Part shown: positions 14,264-22,305 of the stretch, one piece after another
Position numbering within the stretch: position 1 is the first letter of the stretch
How the letters are laid out: each line of letters begins with the position of its first letter
NCBI GenBank assembly: GCA_900764755.1
Contig: CAAFPE010000043.1
Span: 1 to 37,040 of the forward strand
DNA from: an uncultured Oscillospiraceae bacterium
Lineage (GTDB): Bacteria > Bacillota > Clostridia > Oscillospirales > Oscillospiraceae
Length of the DNA: 37,040 nucleotides
Direction of reading: 5' to 3'
Translations under genes and position numbers: made by a program
The notes under the pieces: generated by a model
Databases searched by the model: none
The model's input: only the letters and a program-made list of their open reading frames with translations
What the model was told of the DNA's origin: nothing

Positions 14264-14294
14264 AACAGGGCGGTTCAAACTGCCCTGTTTTTTT
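14264..14294 (+). terminator. Terminator of the sigma factor operon
   Basis: AACAGGGCGGTT pairs with AACTGCCCTGTT around a CAA loop, with a single internal G-T wobble, and is followed by a T-run. It lies 16 nt after the secreted-protein stop. Confidence 0.88.
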
Positions 14295-14500
14295 GTGCCC
14301 AAACCAGTGACAAGAAATCTATTTCGACAGGATGCATTTGCTTTACCAGCCTGCGGCGTCGATAACTGTTTCAGGTATATCCCCCACAAAACATTTACAG
14401 CCTGGTATAATAAAGGCTGTCAAAGGCATCTTTTGATAACTTTTTGATGATTGTCCTGCCCAACCTTCTCCTTTACAAAAACAACGAAAGGGCGAAAAGT

Positions 14501-14809
14501 ATGTACGTTCATTTCTTTGTTCCCAATCAAGGCTGTATTCAGGCGGAGTTCCCATTAGATGCAGAGCAGCTGCTGCGGCGTCTTGGGGCCACTGGGCGAT
14601 TAGTCGGTTTCCAATATGCAGCCTACATGATCGAACGAGTTATCAGAGAACCAAACGATATACAGTTGATTACGGCCAATATCCAGACAAAGAAAATGAT
14701 CGTATGTCAGCTGATAGAAAGGGTGGATGTGTTCAGAGGATATGAACTGAAAGTCAAATTTTCTATCAGCGTCGAGCAGTTTATTTTGGGCCTTGACATT
14801 TCTGCATAA
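14501..14809 (+). pseudogene. Chimeric remnant: Spo0A_C-like head joined to a serine-recombinase-like tail (102 aa)
   Basis: AAAGGG precedes the ATG at 14501. Residues about 19-56 (LDAEQLLRRLGATGRLVGFQ, then YMIERVIREPNDIQLIT) read like the start of the Spo0A C-terminal domain proteins carried by clostridial mobile elements. From about residue 57 the sequence changes to ANIQTKKMIVCQLIERVDVF, RGYELKVKFSISVEQF, which fits the extreme C-terminus of large serine recombinases. Both halves are incomplete, so this is probably a deletion junction. It ends 24 nt before the tRNA-like segment, where an integrase gene of the element would be expected. Confidence 0.45.
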
Positions 14810-14858
14810 CTTCTATTTCGAGTGAAATGTCACGGAGAGGTACGCAAGTGCGCTGTCC

Positions 14859-14917
<59 letters not shown>

Positions 14918-14918
14918 A

Positions 14919-14955
14919 AAAACAGTCGTCTGAACAGACGGCTGTTTTCTTTTTC
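14919..14955 (+). terminator. Terminator of the tRNA transcription unit
   Basis: AAAACAG-T-CGTCT pairs with AGACG-G-CTGTTTT around a short GAAC loop, followed by CTTTTT. It directly follows the CCA end, as for a tRNA gene's own terminator. Confidence 0.85.
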
Positions 14956-14973
14956 CCGAACCATTGGTCAACT

Positions 14974-15062
14974 GCTGACCTCTTGCCATCTACTCCGTCA
15001 GCGGCAGCCGTTAACGGGCCCCGTGCCCGTTGGTGGTTCCATCCCGCTGATCTCCTCCAAAA
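14974..15062. repeat. Scrambled and decayed tRNA-derived sequence
   Basis: GCTGACCTCTTG (14974-14985) is the exact reverse complement of 14881-14892 in the tRNA segment. Further on, 15032-15062 matches the tRNA T arm and acceptor end (14890-14920) at 26 of 31 positions in direct orientation. Between them GTCAGCGG (14997-15004) repeats tRNA positions 14887-14894. The region is not a foldable tRNA and looks like debris of a second integration-site copy. Confidence 0.6.
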
Positions 15063-15186
15063 TGGCATGAGCTCTAAGATTTCAAACCTTTTTCTTTCTT
15101 TGATTGATCGGCATGGTCTCCCCTTTCTTAATTGGAATATGTGACAACATTTCTTATCGTCCTGTTGGGCGGCATCTTTTCCATGA

Positions 15187-15563
15187 AATGATAGGCTTGA
15201 TATGCTGTTTTATGAGAGATATAATCAAGTACAAAGTATATTGCGAGAGGGAGAATACCCTTGTCATACTGAAATTGGGACTATTCTTTGGCAGATGCCA
15301 AAATAATGCGTGTGGAACATAATGATATGGCCCTTATTATAAAACTTGACTTCTCATGGACAGCATTGCACACAGGCCGATATGTTGATCAACTGATATT
15401 TGAAAACTGCGATATTCTGGAACTTCCAAACATCGTCGATATGTTTTGGTACAATGCAGAGGTATCTGCACACGGAGATCGGTTTCAGCTTCACCTTGTC
15501 GTTTCTGATGAAAAAAACCATAAGCTGGCGGCAAAATTGAGATTTTCGTCTGTAAGGTGTTGA
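15187..15563 (+). pseudogene. Probable frameshifted gene fragment of unknown function
   Basis: One frame (15187-15306) contains MLFYERYNQVQSILREGEYP, then CHTEIG. A second frame, open from 15273, continues NWDYSLADAKIMRVEHND and then MALIIKLDFSWTALHTGRYV, ending at TGA 15561-15563. Both look protein-like and they overlap around 15273-15306, so one gene with a single frameshift is likely. A shorter intact reading from the ATG at 15306 (85 aa) is the alternative. I recognise no family. Confidence 0.45.
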
Positions 15564-15678
15564 AAGATATGTCTGTTCCAAATAAAAGCAACTCATGTAT
15601 GAGTAAGAAGAAACGGGTAGCTGTCACCGATTGATAAAACGAGTTGGATCTTGCAAGATTCGTACAAAAGAGTATTCT

Positions 15679-15978
15679 ATGTCAAAAGTAGGGATCACAA
15701 AGCTTATGCGCACCCTGACTGTGTCCAGTGCCATAATCGCCAATGCTATCCCTTTGGAAGCTGCAAACACTGACGCAGTAAGGGCGCTCCTTTGTGTTCC
15801 GTGCACTTTCATTGGAGGCGTGTGTGCATTTCTCTATTATAAACTTGATAAAGAACAGAAAAGTCGGGTTTACAAGCCATCGCTTCTCCACTTATATACG
15901 ATTCTTATGTATCCCTATCTTTCGTTTCTTACGGTTCTAATCATCAACATCGTACGCCTGTTAAACATCACATATTAA
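15679..15978 (+). CDS. Small two-helix membrane protein (99 aa)
   Basis: The ATG at 15679 has AAAAGAG 6 nt upstream and starts MSKVGITKLMRTLTVSSAII; an in-frame TTG at 15631 would add 16 residues. Hydrophobic segments lie at about 13-28, 36-53 and 75-97, with a KLDKEQKSRVYK loop between the last two. It is AT-rich compared with the core genes that follow and ends at a bidirectional terminator. Function unknown. Confidence 0.5.
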   Translation: MSKVGITKLMRTLTVSSAIIANAIPLEAANTDAVRALLCVPCTFIGGVCAFLYYKLDKEQKSRVYKPSLLHLYTILMYPYLSFLTVLIINIVRLLNITY

Positions 15979-15994
15979 AGTCCATCTTACATAC

Positions 15995-16036
15995 AAAAAC
16001 TCCGGAAGCCGTCTGACAGCTCCCGGAGTTTTTTCT
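15995..16036. terminator. Bidirectional terminator between the border zone and the pyrophosphatase gene
   Basis: AAAAACTCCGG-AAGC pairs with GCTC-CCGGAGTTTTTT around a 9-nt loop. T's follow on plus and A's precede, so it can end the plus-strand membrane-protein transcript and the minus-strand pyrophosphatase transcript alike. Confidence 0.85.
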
Positions 16037-16052
16037 GTTTTGAGTGGACGGG

Positions 16053-17669
16053 TCAGCCCCACAGGCCGGACAGCATGGGAATGATCTGCTTCTTCCGGGA
16101 CATGATCTTGGGTAGGAAGGCGCAGTTCTCCTCCTCGCTGTGGATGTCAAAGGCCTGGCGGATGGTGTTCTCATCCCCCACATAGAGCAGCTGCGTGCCG
16201 TCCAGCAGCACGTCGGTGATCATCAGCAGCACCGTGTCCATCTTCTGCTTCTGACGGATGGCCTGCATGGCCTGCAAAAACTCGTCCCTGCGCTTGAGCA
16301 GGCGGTCGGAGTCCATGCAGGTGATCTGGCTGACCGCCAGATTGTGCCCCGCGATGTGGAACTCCTTATAATCTGTGTTCAGCATGGCCTCCACCGTCTT
16401 GTCGTCCCCACAGGTGGCAGAGAAGATGGCCTTCCCCAGCTCATCCAGAGAGACGTTGGCGATGCGGGCCATGCGGTTAGCCAGATCGATGTCCCGCTGG
16501 GTACAGGTGGGAGACTTGAACATTACGGTGTCCGAGACGATGGCCGCCGCCATCAGACCCGCCATCTTGGTGGAGGGCATCAGTCCCTTCTCCTGATACA
16601 TCCCGGCCACGATGGTGGAGGTGCTTCCCACCGGCTCGTTGCGGACATAGATGGGATTTTTTGTCTCGATGTCGGCCAAACGGTGGTGGTCCACGATCTC
16701 CAGGATCTCTGCCTGCTCCAGGCCCGCCACAGACTGGGCCCGCTCATTGTGGTCCATCAGCACCACCCGCTTGCGCCGGGGGCGCAGCAGGTGGAAGCGG
16801 GACAGCATCCCCACCACCCGCTCATTCTCGTCCAGAATGGGGTAAGCGCGGAAGCGGCTCTCCAGCACCCGGTTCTGTACATCGTCAATATAGTCGCTCA
16901 GGTGGAAATAGACCAGATCATGATTTTTGCAGACGTGGCTGACCGGCATGGCGTGGCAGATCAGCCGCACCACCTGATAGGCGTCAAATGGGGTGGAGAT
17001 CACACAGGTGTCCGTCTCCTGCTCCAGCAGCTCCTGGTCCACCTCCGCCTGGCAGACAATGACGCAGCTGACATTCATCCCGATGGCCCGGCGGACCATA
17101 TCCAGCTGCTTGCCGCAGATGACAATGCTGTCCGGATGGGAAAACATCAGGTTCTCCCGGTCCGTGGGCAGGGCGATGGACACTGCACCGGAGATGGTGT
17201 CCTTGACCTCACCGCAGCGGTTGAGCACATGGCCCTCCAGCACGGACAGCAAATTGTACACCGGAATGTCCTGGATCACAGGGTTCCGGACTGAGGCCAC
17301 ATCGTTGTTGGCCACGTCGCCCGCGGAGATCATACCGTACAGGGTCCCGTCCTCATTGGCGATGGGAAGAACGGAGAGTTTGTCCTTCTGCATCATCTGC
17401 CATGCCCGGCTGACCGTGACGCCCGGGGACAGGATGGGGGGCGTGTCATAGTCCAGATCCTGGACCTGGGTGCGCAGGTTGGAGATCAGCATGGGGGGCT
17501 GCGCGCCGAAGCGGTCCAGGACCGCCTGGGTCTCGTCGCTGATCTGTCCCAGGCGGGCCGCCTGGTACTGGCGGTCACCCAGGGCGTTTTTCAGCGCGGC
17601 ATAGGCCATGGCCGACACGATGGAGTCCGTGTCCGGATTCCGGTGTCCGGTGATATAGATCGTATCCAC
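16053..17669 (-). CDS. ppaC: Putative Mn-dependent inorganic pyrophosphatase, CBS/DRTGG-containing family II (538 aa)
   Basis: It hydrolyses pyrophosphate to two phosphates. The DHH catalytic half carries GHRNPDTDS (His9, Asp13, Asp15), MDHN (306-308), IVDHH (326-329) and a later SDTVMFKSPT. The C-terminal DHHA2 domain ends with the SRKK substrate motif near residue 526. A regulatory insert of about 230 residues (about 70-300) holds two CBS domains around a DRTGG domain, as in the adenine-nucleotide- and diadenosine-polyphosphate-regulated clostridial enzymes. The start is GTG at 17669 with AAGGAGG 8 nt upstream. A short inverted repeat, GTATC/GATAC, places that start codon in a small loop. 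It is monocistronic. Confidence 0.93.
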   Translation of the reverse strand: MDTIYITGHRNPDTDSIVSAMAYAALKNALGDRQYQAARLGQISDETQAVLDRFGAQPPMLISNLRTQVQDLDYDTPPILSPGVTVSRAWQMMQKDKLSVLPIANEDGTLYGMISAGDVANNDVASVRNPVIQDIPVYNLLSVLEGHVLNRCGEVKDTISGAVSIALPTDRENLMFSHPDSIVICGKQLDMVRRAIGMNVSCVIVCQAEVDQELLEQETDTCVISTPFDAYQVVRLICHAMPVSHVCKNHDLVYFHLSDYIDDVQNRVLESRFRAYPILDENERVVGMLSRFHLLRPRRKRVVLMDHNERAQSVAGLEQAEILEIVDHHRLADIETKNPIYVRNEPVGSTSTIVAGMYQEKGLMPSTKMAGLMAAAIVSDTVMFKSPTCTQRDIDLANRMARIANVSLDELGKAIFSATCGDDKTVEAMLNTDYKEFHIAGHNLAVSQITCMDSDRLLKRRDEFLQAMQAIRQKQKMDTVLLMITDVLLDGTQLLYVGDENTIRQAFDIHSEEENCAFLPKIMSRKKQIIPMLSGLWG

Positions 17670-17921
17670 TTGGATACCTCCTTTTCATAGCATCAATCTG
17701 GAAACAAGGACCGCTTCGTGGTGCAGGCCCTCCGATCATTTGCTGGAATCATGTTTATTTTAGCGTGAACCGACGCCGATTGCAATAAATTTTTCCACCA
17801 GGACGGCGGATGCCCTTTCCACCCCCAGAAATCCCTCTCCGCCGCTTTTCCCACTTTCTTTTTTGTAAAAACTATGGTAAACTAATGGCTGTTACCAAAG
17901 TAGCATGAGAGGAATGGGACT

Positions 17922-18431
17922 GTGAGCAATATCACACTGATTGGGATGCCGGGCTCCGGGAAGAGCACCGTGGGCGTCCTGCTGGCCAAGGCGCTGGGCC
18001 GCGGCTTTCTTGACACCGATCTGGTCATCCAGCAGCAGGAGAACGCCCTGCTTCAGGACATCCTGGACCGCCGGGGCGTGTCCTATTTTCTGGACGCGGA
18101 GGAGCGGGCAGTGCGCTCAGTCCGCTGTGACCACTATGTCATCGCCCCCGGGGGCAGTGTAGTCTGCCGTGAGGGAGCGATCAACCATTTGAAGTCCATG
18201 GGGCCCGTGATCTATCTCCGGGTGCCCCTGGAGGAGCTGAAGTCCCGCATCCACAATCTGGACTCCCGGGGGATCGCCCTGGAGCCTGGTCAGACGCTGG
18301 AGGACATTCTCACCCTCCGCGCCCCCCTGTACGAGCAGTACGCCGACGGGGTAGTAGACGCTCTGCCGGGGCAGGAGCTGGCTCAGACCGTCTCTCATGT
18401 GCTGGCCCTTCTGGAGAAGGGTCTCCCCTGA
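17922..18431 (+). CDS. Shikimate-kinase-like P-loop kinase (169 aa)
   Basis: GAGAGGA precedes the GTG at 17922; the nearby ATG at 17914 gives only M-G-L-stop. The protein has the shikimate kinase layout: P-loop GMPGSGKST (8-16), DTD (31-33), a lid Arg at 116 and R-A-P-L-Y-E-Q-Y (133-140). Two shikimate-contact positions differ. The FR of the usual GxxFRxxE motif is F56-L57, and the GGG motif reads P-G-G-S (76-79). ATP binding is secure, but shikimate as substrate is not. A DEAD-box gene follows 89 nt later; no other aro genes are in the window. Confidence 0.75.
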   Translation: MSNITLIGMPGSGKSTVGVLLAKALGRGFLDTDLVIQQQENALLQDILDRRGVSYFLDAEERAVRSVRCDHYVIAPGGSVVCREGAINHLKSMGPVIYLRVPLEELKSRIHNLDSRGIALEPGQTLEDILTLRAPLYEQYADGVVDALPGQELAQTVSHVLALLEKGLP

Positions 18432-18520
18432 CCCCAGCCCGCGGGGCTCCGGCTCCAGGCCGGAAAACGCGGGCCGCCCTGGGATCCCCATGGGCCGGAA
18501 TGAAAAGAAGGAAGAACAAC

Positions 18521-20377
18521 ATGACATTTCAATCCCTGGGGCTGTGCGCCCCCATTTTGGCTGCTCTGAAGGAGCAGGGCTATGAGGCCCCCTCCCCCAT
18601 TCAGGAGCAGGCCATCCCCCCTGCCCTGGCAGGACGGGACGTGCTGGGCTGTGCCCAGACCGGCACCGGCAAAACCTGTGCCTTCGCCGCTCCCATCCTC
18701 CAGCGGCTGAGCGCGGCCCGGACGCCGGACCACCGGCTCCGTGCTCTGATCCTCACCCCCACCCGAGAGCTGGCCATCCAGATCGGCGAGAGCTTCGCCG
18801 CCTATGGAGCACACCTGTCCCTGCGCCACACCGTCATTTTTGGCGGCGTGGGCCAGAATCCTCAGGTGGAGGCCCTGGGCCGCGGTGTGGACATCCTGGT
18901 AGCCACGCCGGGCCGGCTGATGGATCTGTACCAGCAGGGCTTTGTCCGGCTGGAGGAACTGGAGATTTTTGTTTTGGACGAGGCTGACCGGATGCTGGAC
19001 ATGGGCTTCATCCATGACGTGAAAAAGATCCTGAAGTGGCTCCCCGCCAAAAAGCAGACCATGCTCTTCTCCGCCACCATGCCCCCGGAGATCGCAGCCC
19101 TGGTCAACTCCCTGCTCCACGACCCGGCCCGGGTGGCAGTGGATCCGGTGTCCTCCCCGGTGGAGGCCATCCGGCAGTCCGTCTATTTTGTTGACAAGGG
19201 TAATAAGACCAAGCTGCTGGCCCTTCTGATCGAGCAGCTGGATGTGAAAAACGCCCTGGTGTTCACCCGCACCAAGCACGGGGCCAACAAGGTGGCCCGG
19301 GATCTGGGCAAGGAAGGGATCACCGCCGCCGCCATCCATGGGAACAAGAGCCAGACCGCCCGCCAGCAGGCCCTGTCCGACTTCAAGGCCGGACGGATCC
19401 GCTGCCTGGTGGCCACCGACATCGCCGCCCGCGGACTGGACATCGAGGACCTCTCCCATGTATTCAACTACAATCTCCCTGAGGTGCCTGAGACCTATGT
19501 CCACCGCATTGGCCGAACTGGCCGCGCAGGCCGGGAGGGCGTGGCCGTCTCCTTCTGTGATTTTGGGGAGAAGCCCCTGCTGAAGGATATTGAGAAGCTC
19601 ATCGGCCGGACCGTTCCGGCGGTGGAGGATCACCCCTTCCCCATGGTGGTGCTGGAAGCCCCCAAGCGGGACTCCCGCGGCCGCATCGTCAACGAGGAGG
19701 ATGCGGAGGCCCGGGCTGCCGCCAAGGAGCAGCGCCGCCAGCGGGACGCGGCCAACAAGGCTGCCGCGGAGGAGCGCAAGCGCAAAGCGGCTCAGGCCCT
19801 GCTGGAGGCGGAGGCCGCGCCGGACAGCTCCGGGGAGAAGCCCGCCCGAAAGCGCCGCCGCAGAGGAAAGGGTGCTTCCCAGGAGGCACAGGCGGTCCAG
19901 CCGCCTCTGTCCCCCCCAGAGGAGCCAGCCCACCGCAGCAAGCTGACCCGGCCAGGGACCCGGATGGAGACCGGCTCCGCCATGCCCCGCACAGAATTTG
20001 ACCGTCCCGACCCGCTGGCCGGAGATCATATTATGGATGCCACCGCCCGTCTGCTGGCCCCCCGCAAGCCCGTTCCGGCCCCGGAGAGCCGCCGGGAGGG
20101 CAGCCGCCGCTCCGCCCCCCGGAGCCGGAAACACAGCAGCCGCGACACCGGCTCCCGTCAGACACCCGTCAAGGCGGCGGCTCCTCAGAACACTCGAAGC
20201 GGCCACAGCGCCCATCCGGACCGCAAGGCCGCGTCCGCACCTGGAGGCTCCCGCCGCCCGGACCGCCGCCGCTCCCACGGAGGGCCCCGAGGCCCCATCG
20301 AGCCCATGAAGTCCAGCCGGACCAAGGATTCCACCGAGCAGCACAGCCTGATGAAGCCCTACTATTTAGATAACTAA
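18521..20377 (+). CDS. DEAD-box ATP-dependent RNA helicase, RhlE-like, with long basic tail (618 aa)
   Basis: AAGGAAG precedes the ATG at 18521 (MTFQSLGL); an ATG seven codons earlier lacks a site. Helicase core: Q motif around YEAPSPIQEQ, motif I AQTGTGKT (45-52), PTRELA, GG, TPGR, DEAD (153-156), SAT (184-186), ARGLDIED and HRIGRTGRAG (328-337). From about 395 a 220-residue low-complexity tail rich in Arg, Ala, Pro and Ser follows, probably an RNA-binding extension, ending in the compact LMKPYYLDN. Such proteins unwind rRNA or mRNA duplexes during ribosome assembly and cold adaptation. Confidence 0.93.
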   Translation: MTFQSLGLCAPILAALKEQGYEAPSPIQEQAIPPALAGRDVLGCAQTGTGKTCAFAAPILQRLSAARTPDHRLRALILTPTRELAIQIGESFAAYGAHLSLRHTVIFGGVGQNPQVEALGRGVDILVATPGRLMDLYQQGFVRLEELEIFVLDEADRMLDMGFIHDVKKILKWLPAKKQTMLFSATMPPEIAALVNSLLHDPARVAVDPVSSPVEAIRQSVYFVDKGNKTKLLALLIEQLDVKNALVFTRTKHGANKVARDLGKEGITAAAIHGNKSQTARQQALSDFKAGRIRCLVATDIAARGLDIEDLSHVFNYNLPEVPETYVHRIGRTGRAGREGVAVSFCDFGEKPLLKDIEKLIGRTVPAVEDHPFPMVVLEAPKRDSRGRIVNEEDAEARAAAKEQRRQRDAANKAAAEERKRKAAQALLEAEAAPDSSGEKPARKRRRRGKGASQEAQAVQPPLSPPEEPAHRSKLTRPGTRMETGSAMPRTEFDRPDPLAGDHIMDATARLLAPRKPVPAPESRREGSRRSAPRSRKHSSRDTGSRQTPVKAAAPQNTRSGHSAHPDRKAASAPGGSRRPDRRRSHGGPRGPIEPMKSSRTKDSTEQHSLMKPYYLDN

Positions 20378-20414
20378 TAGCAATTATATCATTTTATAAA
20401 CGGAGGGTATAAAA

Positions 20415-21755
20415 ATGGACTATCATGCTATGTACCAACAGAAGCTGACCACCGCCCAGGAGGCTGTCAAGGTGGTCAAATCCGGCGACTGGGTGGACTA
20501 CACCTGGTGCACCAACCACCCTGTGGCCCTGGACAAGGCCCTGGCCGAGCGCAAGGACGAACTCACCGACGTAAAGATCCGCGGCGGCGTCACCATGTGG
20601 ATGCCCGAGATCGCCAAGGCCGAGGACGCCGGCGACCATTTCACCTGGCACTCCTGGCACTGCAGCGGCATCGACCGCAAGATCATCACCAAGGGCATGG
20701 GCTATTTCTCCCCCATGCGCTATTCTGAGCTGCCCCGTTTCTACCGGGAGAACCTCTCTCCCGTGGACGTGGTGATGCTTCAGACCACTCCTATGGACGC
20801 CCACGGCAACTTCAACTTCGGCCTGGCCGCCTCTCATATCGCCGACATCATGTCCCGCGCCAAGTGCATCATTGTGGAGGTCAACGAAAATATGCCCTGG
20901 GTGTACGGCCTGACCGGCACCGAGATCAACATTCAGGACGTGACCTATGTGGTGGAGGGGGACAATCCCCCTGTGGCCCAGCTGGGCGCCGGCGGTGAGC
21001 CCACTGACGTGGACCGCGCCGTGGCCAACCTGGTGGTTCCCGAGATCCCCAACGGCGCCTGCCTGCAACTGGGTATCGGCGGGATGCCCAACACCATCGG
21101 CGCCATGATCGCCCAGTCCGACCTGAAGGACCTGTCCGTCCACACCGAGATGTACGTAGACGGATTCGTGGACATGGCCGCCGCCGGCAAGATCACCGGC
21201 CGGAACAAGGCTCTGGACCGCGGCCGCCAGGTGTTCGCCTTTGCCGCCGGCACCAAGAAGCTGTACGACTATGTGGACCGCAATCCCGATGTGATGGGCG
21301 CTCCTGTGGACTACACCAATGACGTCCGGGTCATCGCCCAGATCGACAACTTTATCTCCATCAACAACGCCATTGACATGGACCTGTTCGGCCAGATCAA
21401 CGCCGAGTCCGCCGGCATCAAGCACATCTCCGGCACCGGCGGCCAGCTGGACTTCGCCATGGGCGCCTACCTGTCCAACGGCGGCAAGAGCTTCATCTGT
21501 ATGTCCTCCACCGTCACCGGCAAGGATGGCACCGTCAAGAGCCGCATCGTCCCCACCCTGACCCAGGGCTCCATCTGCACCGATCCCCGCTCCTGCGGCC
21601 ACTATGTGGTCACGGAGTACGGCATGGTCAACCTGAAGGGCCTGTCCACCTGGGAGCGGGCCGAGGCTCTCATCGGCATCGCCCACCCCGACTTCCGGGA
21701 GCAGCTGATCCAGGATGCAGAGAAGATGCACATCTGGAGACGCTCCAATAAGTAA
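20415..21755 (+). CDS. but: Butyryl-CoA:acetate CoA-transferase (446 aa)
   Basis: It transfers CoA from butyryl-CoA to acetate, releasing butyrate and making acetyl-CoA, the last step of the main gut butyrate pathway. Length and sequence fit closely: WVDYTWCTN, PMDAHGNFNFG, VEVNENMPW, NGACLQLGIGGMPN, the catalytic Glu245 in VHTEMYVDGF, GTGGQLDF (340-347) and the HIWRRSNK end. 4-Hydroxybutyrate CoA-transferases share the fold; overall similarity to the Roseburia-type But enzyme, as I recall it, favours butyrate. GGAGGGT precedes the ATG, 37 nt after the helicase stop. A strong terminator follows. Confidence 0.92.
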   Translation: MDYHAMYQQKLTTAQEAVKVVKSGDWVDYTWCTNHPVALDKALAERKDELTDVKIRGGVTMWMPEIAKAEDAGDHFTWHSWHCSGIDRKIITKGMGYFSPMRYSELPRFYRENLSPVDVVMLQTTPMDAHGNFNFGLAASHIADIMSRAKCIIVEVNENMPWVYGLTGTEINIQDVTYVVEGDNPPVAQLGAGGEPTDVDRAVANLVVPEIPNGACLQLGIGGMPNTIGAMIAQSDLKDLSVHTEMYVDGFVDMAAAGKITGRNKALDRGRQVFAFAAGTKKLYDYVDRNPDVMGAPVDYTNDVRVIAQIDNFISINNAIDMDLFGQINAESAGIKHISGTGGQLDFAMGAYLSNGGKSFICMSSTVTGKDGTVKSRIVPTLTQGSICTDPRSCGHYVVTEYGMVNLKGLSTWERAEALIGIAHPDFREQLIQDAEKMHIWRRSNK

Positions 21756-21784
21756 TTTTTTGCAGAAAAAATACGGTTTGTATC

Positions 21785-21824
21785 AAAAAAGCTGGCAGAT
21801 GTTTATGCATCTGCCAGCTTTTTC
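21785..21824. terminator. Bidirectional terminator after but
   Basis: AAAAAGCTGGCAGATG pairs with CATCTGCCAGCTTTTT around a short TTTAT loop, with A's on one side and T's on the other. It serves but on plus and the small minus-strand gene at 21823. Confidence 0.93.
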
Positions 21825-22041
21825 ATGCCTCCTGCAGCTCCCACTGGAAATTCTCCAGCTTCAGCCTGCTGCCCACAGTGGTCCCCTCCGGCAGCAGAAA
21901 CATGGTGATGGAGTGCTCCTGGCCCCCGTCGCTCACCAGTTCCGCATAGTCCCCATTGATCTCCCGGACGGTGTAAAAAATCGGTTCTATTCCTCTCACC
22001 CCCTCTGATCTGAGCCTGATGGCCCGCCAGTGCGTCCTCAT
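21823..22041 (-). CDS. Small DUF3006-like protein (up to 72 aa)
   Basis: The region FYTVREINGDYAELVSDGG, then FLLPEGTTVGSRLKLEN, resembles the DUF3006 beta domain, which begins with an (I/V)DRxEGDxAV strand and has an LPEG turn. A GTG at about 21996 (V-RGIEPIF) with an AGAGGGG ribosome site is a plausible alternative start that removes 15 poorly folded residues. The gene ends inside the bidirectional terminator. Role unknown. Confidence 0.6.
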   Translation of the reverse strand: MRTHWRAIRLRSEGVRGIEPIFYTVREINGDYAELVSDGGQEHSITMFLLPEGTTVGSRLKLENFQWELQEA

Positions 22042-22133
22042 CCGTCCACACAGACCCGCCCCGCAAAAGTCCGGTTTATCGGACTTTGATTCCGCTATAC
22101 TGGACCCAACATCAAAGAAGGAGGCGTCAGCAC

Positions 22134-22253
22134 ATGGAATACAGCATGGTATGGGTAAGGGGACACATTGAGGTATATGACGGAGCCGGACGCTTCTGTT
22201 TTTCAGCCGACAACGAGCGAGAGGCCTGGGAGGAACTGGAGGGCGCGGCCTGA
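22134..22253 (+). CDS. Very small conserved-looking protein (39 aa)
   Basis: AAGGAGG lies 8 nt before the ATG at 22134, one of the best ribosome sites in the window. The product MEYSMVWVRGHIEVYDGAGR, then FCFSADNEREAWEELEG, has two short strands and one helix: a VRGHxEVYD strand, FxFSAD turn and AxEELE helix. I recall similar 35-45 aa proteins (EVYDxxGxFxFSADxxREAxEEL) in related genomes. It lies divergent from the DUF3006-like gene; a TATACT at 22095-22100 may be its -10. Function unknown. Confidence 0.7.
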   Translation: MEYSMVWVRGHIEVYDGAGRFCFSADNEREAWEELEGAA

Positions 22254-22305
22254 CATCCTCCCCAGTTCCGCTTCTGACGCAGTTCTGCCGGGACTGCCCC
22301 CTCCT

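Noticed and set aside
18395..20344. 649-aa minus-strand open frame opposite the DEAD-box gene
   Set aside because: Rich in Gly, Gln, His and Leu repeats, with no domain; a typical shadow of GC-rich coding DNA. The plus frame has all helicase motifs.
20394..21731. 445-aa minus-strand frame opposite but
   Set aside because: Shadow of the CoA-transferase codons; composition is Gly/His/Val-rich without a fold.
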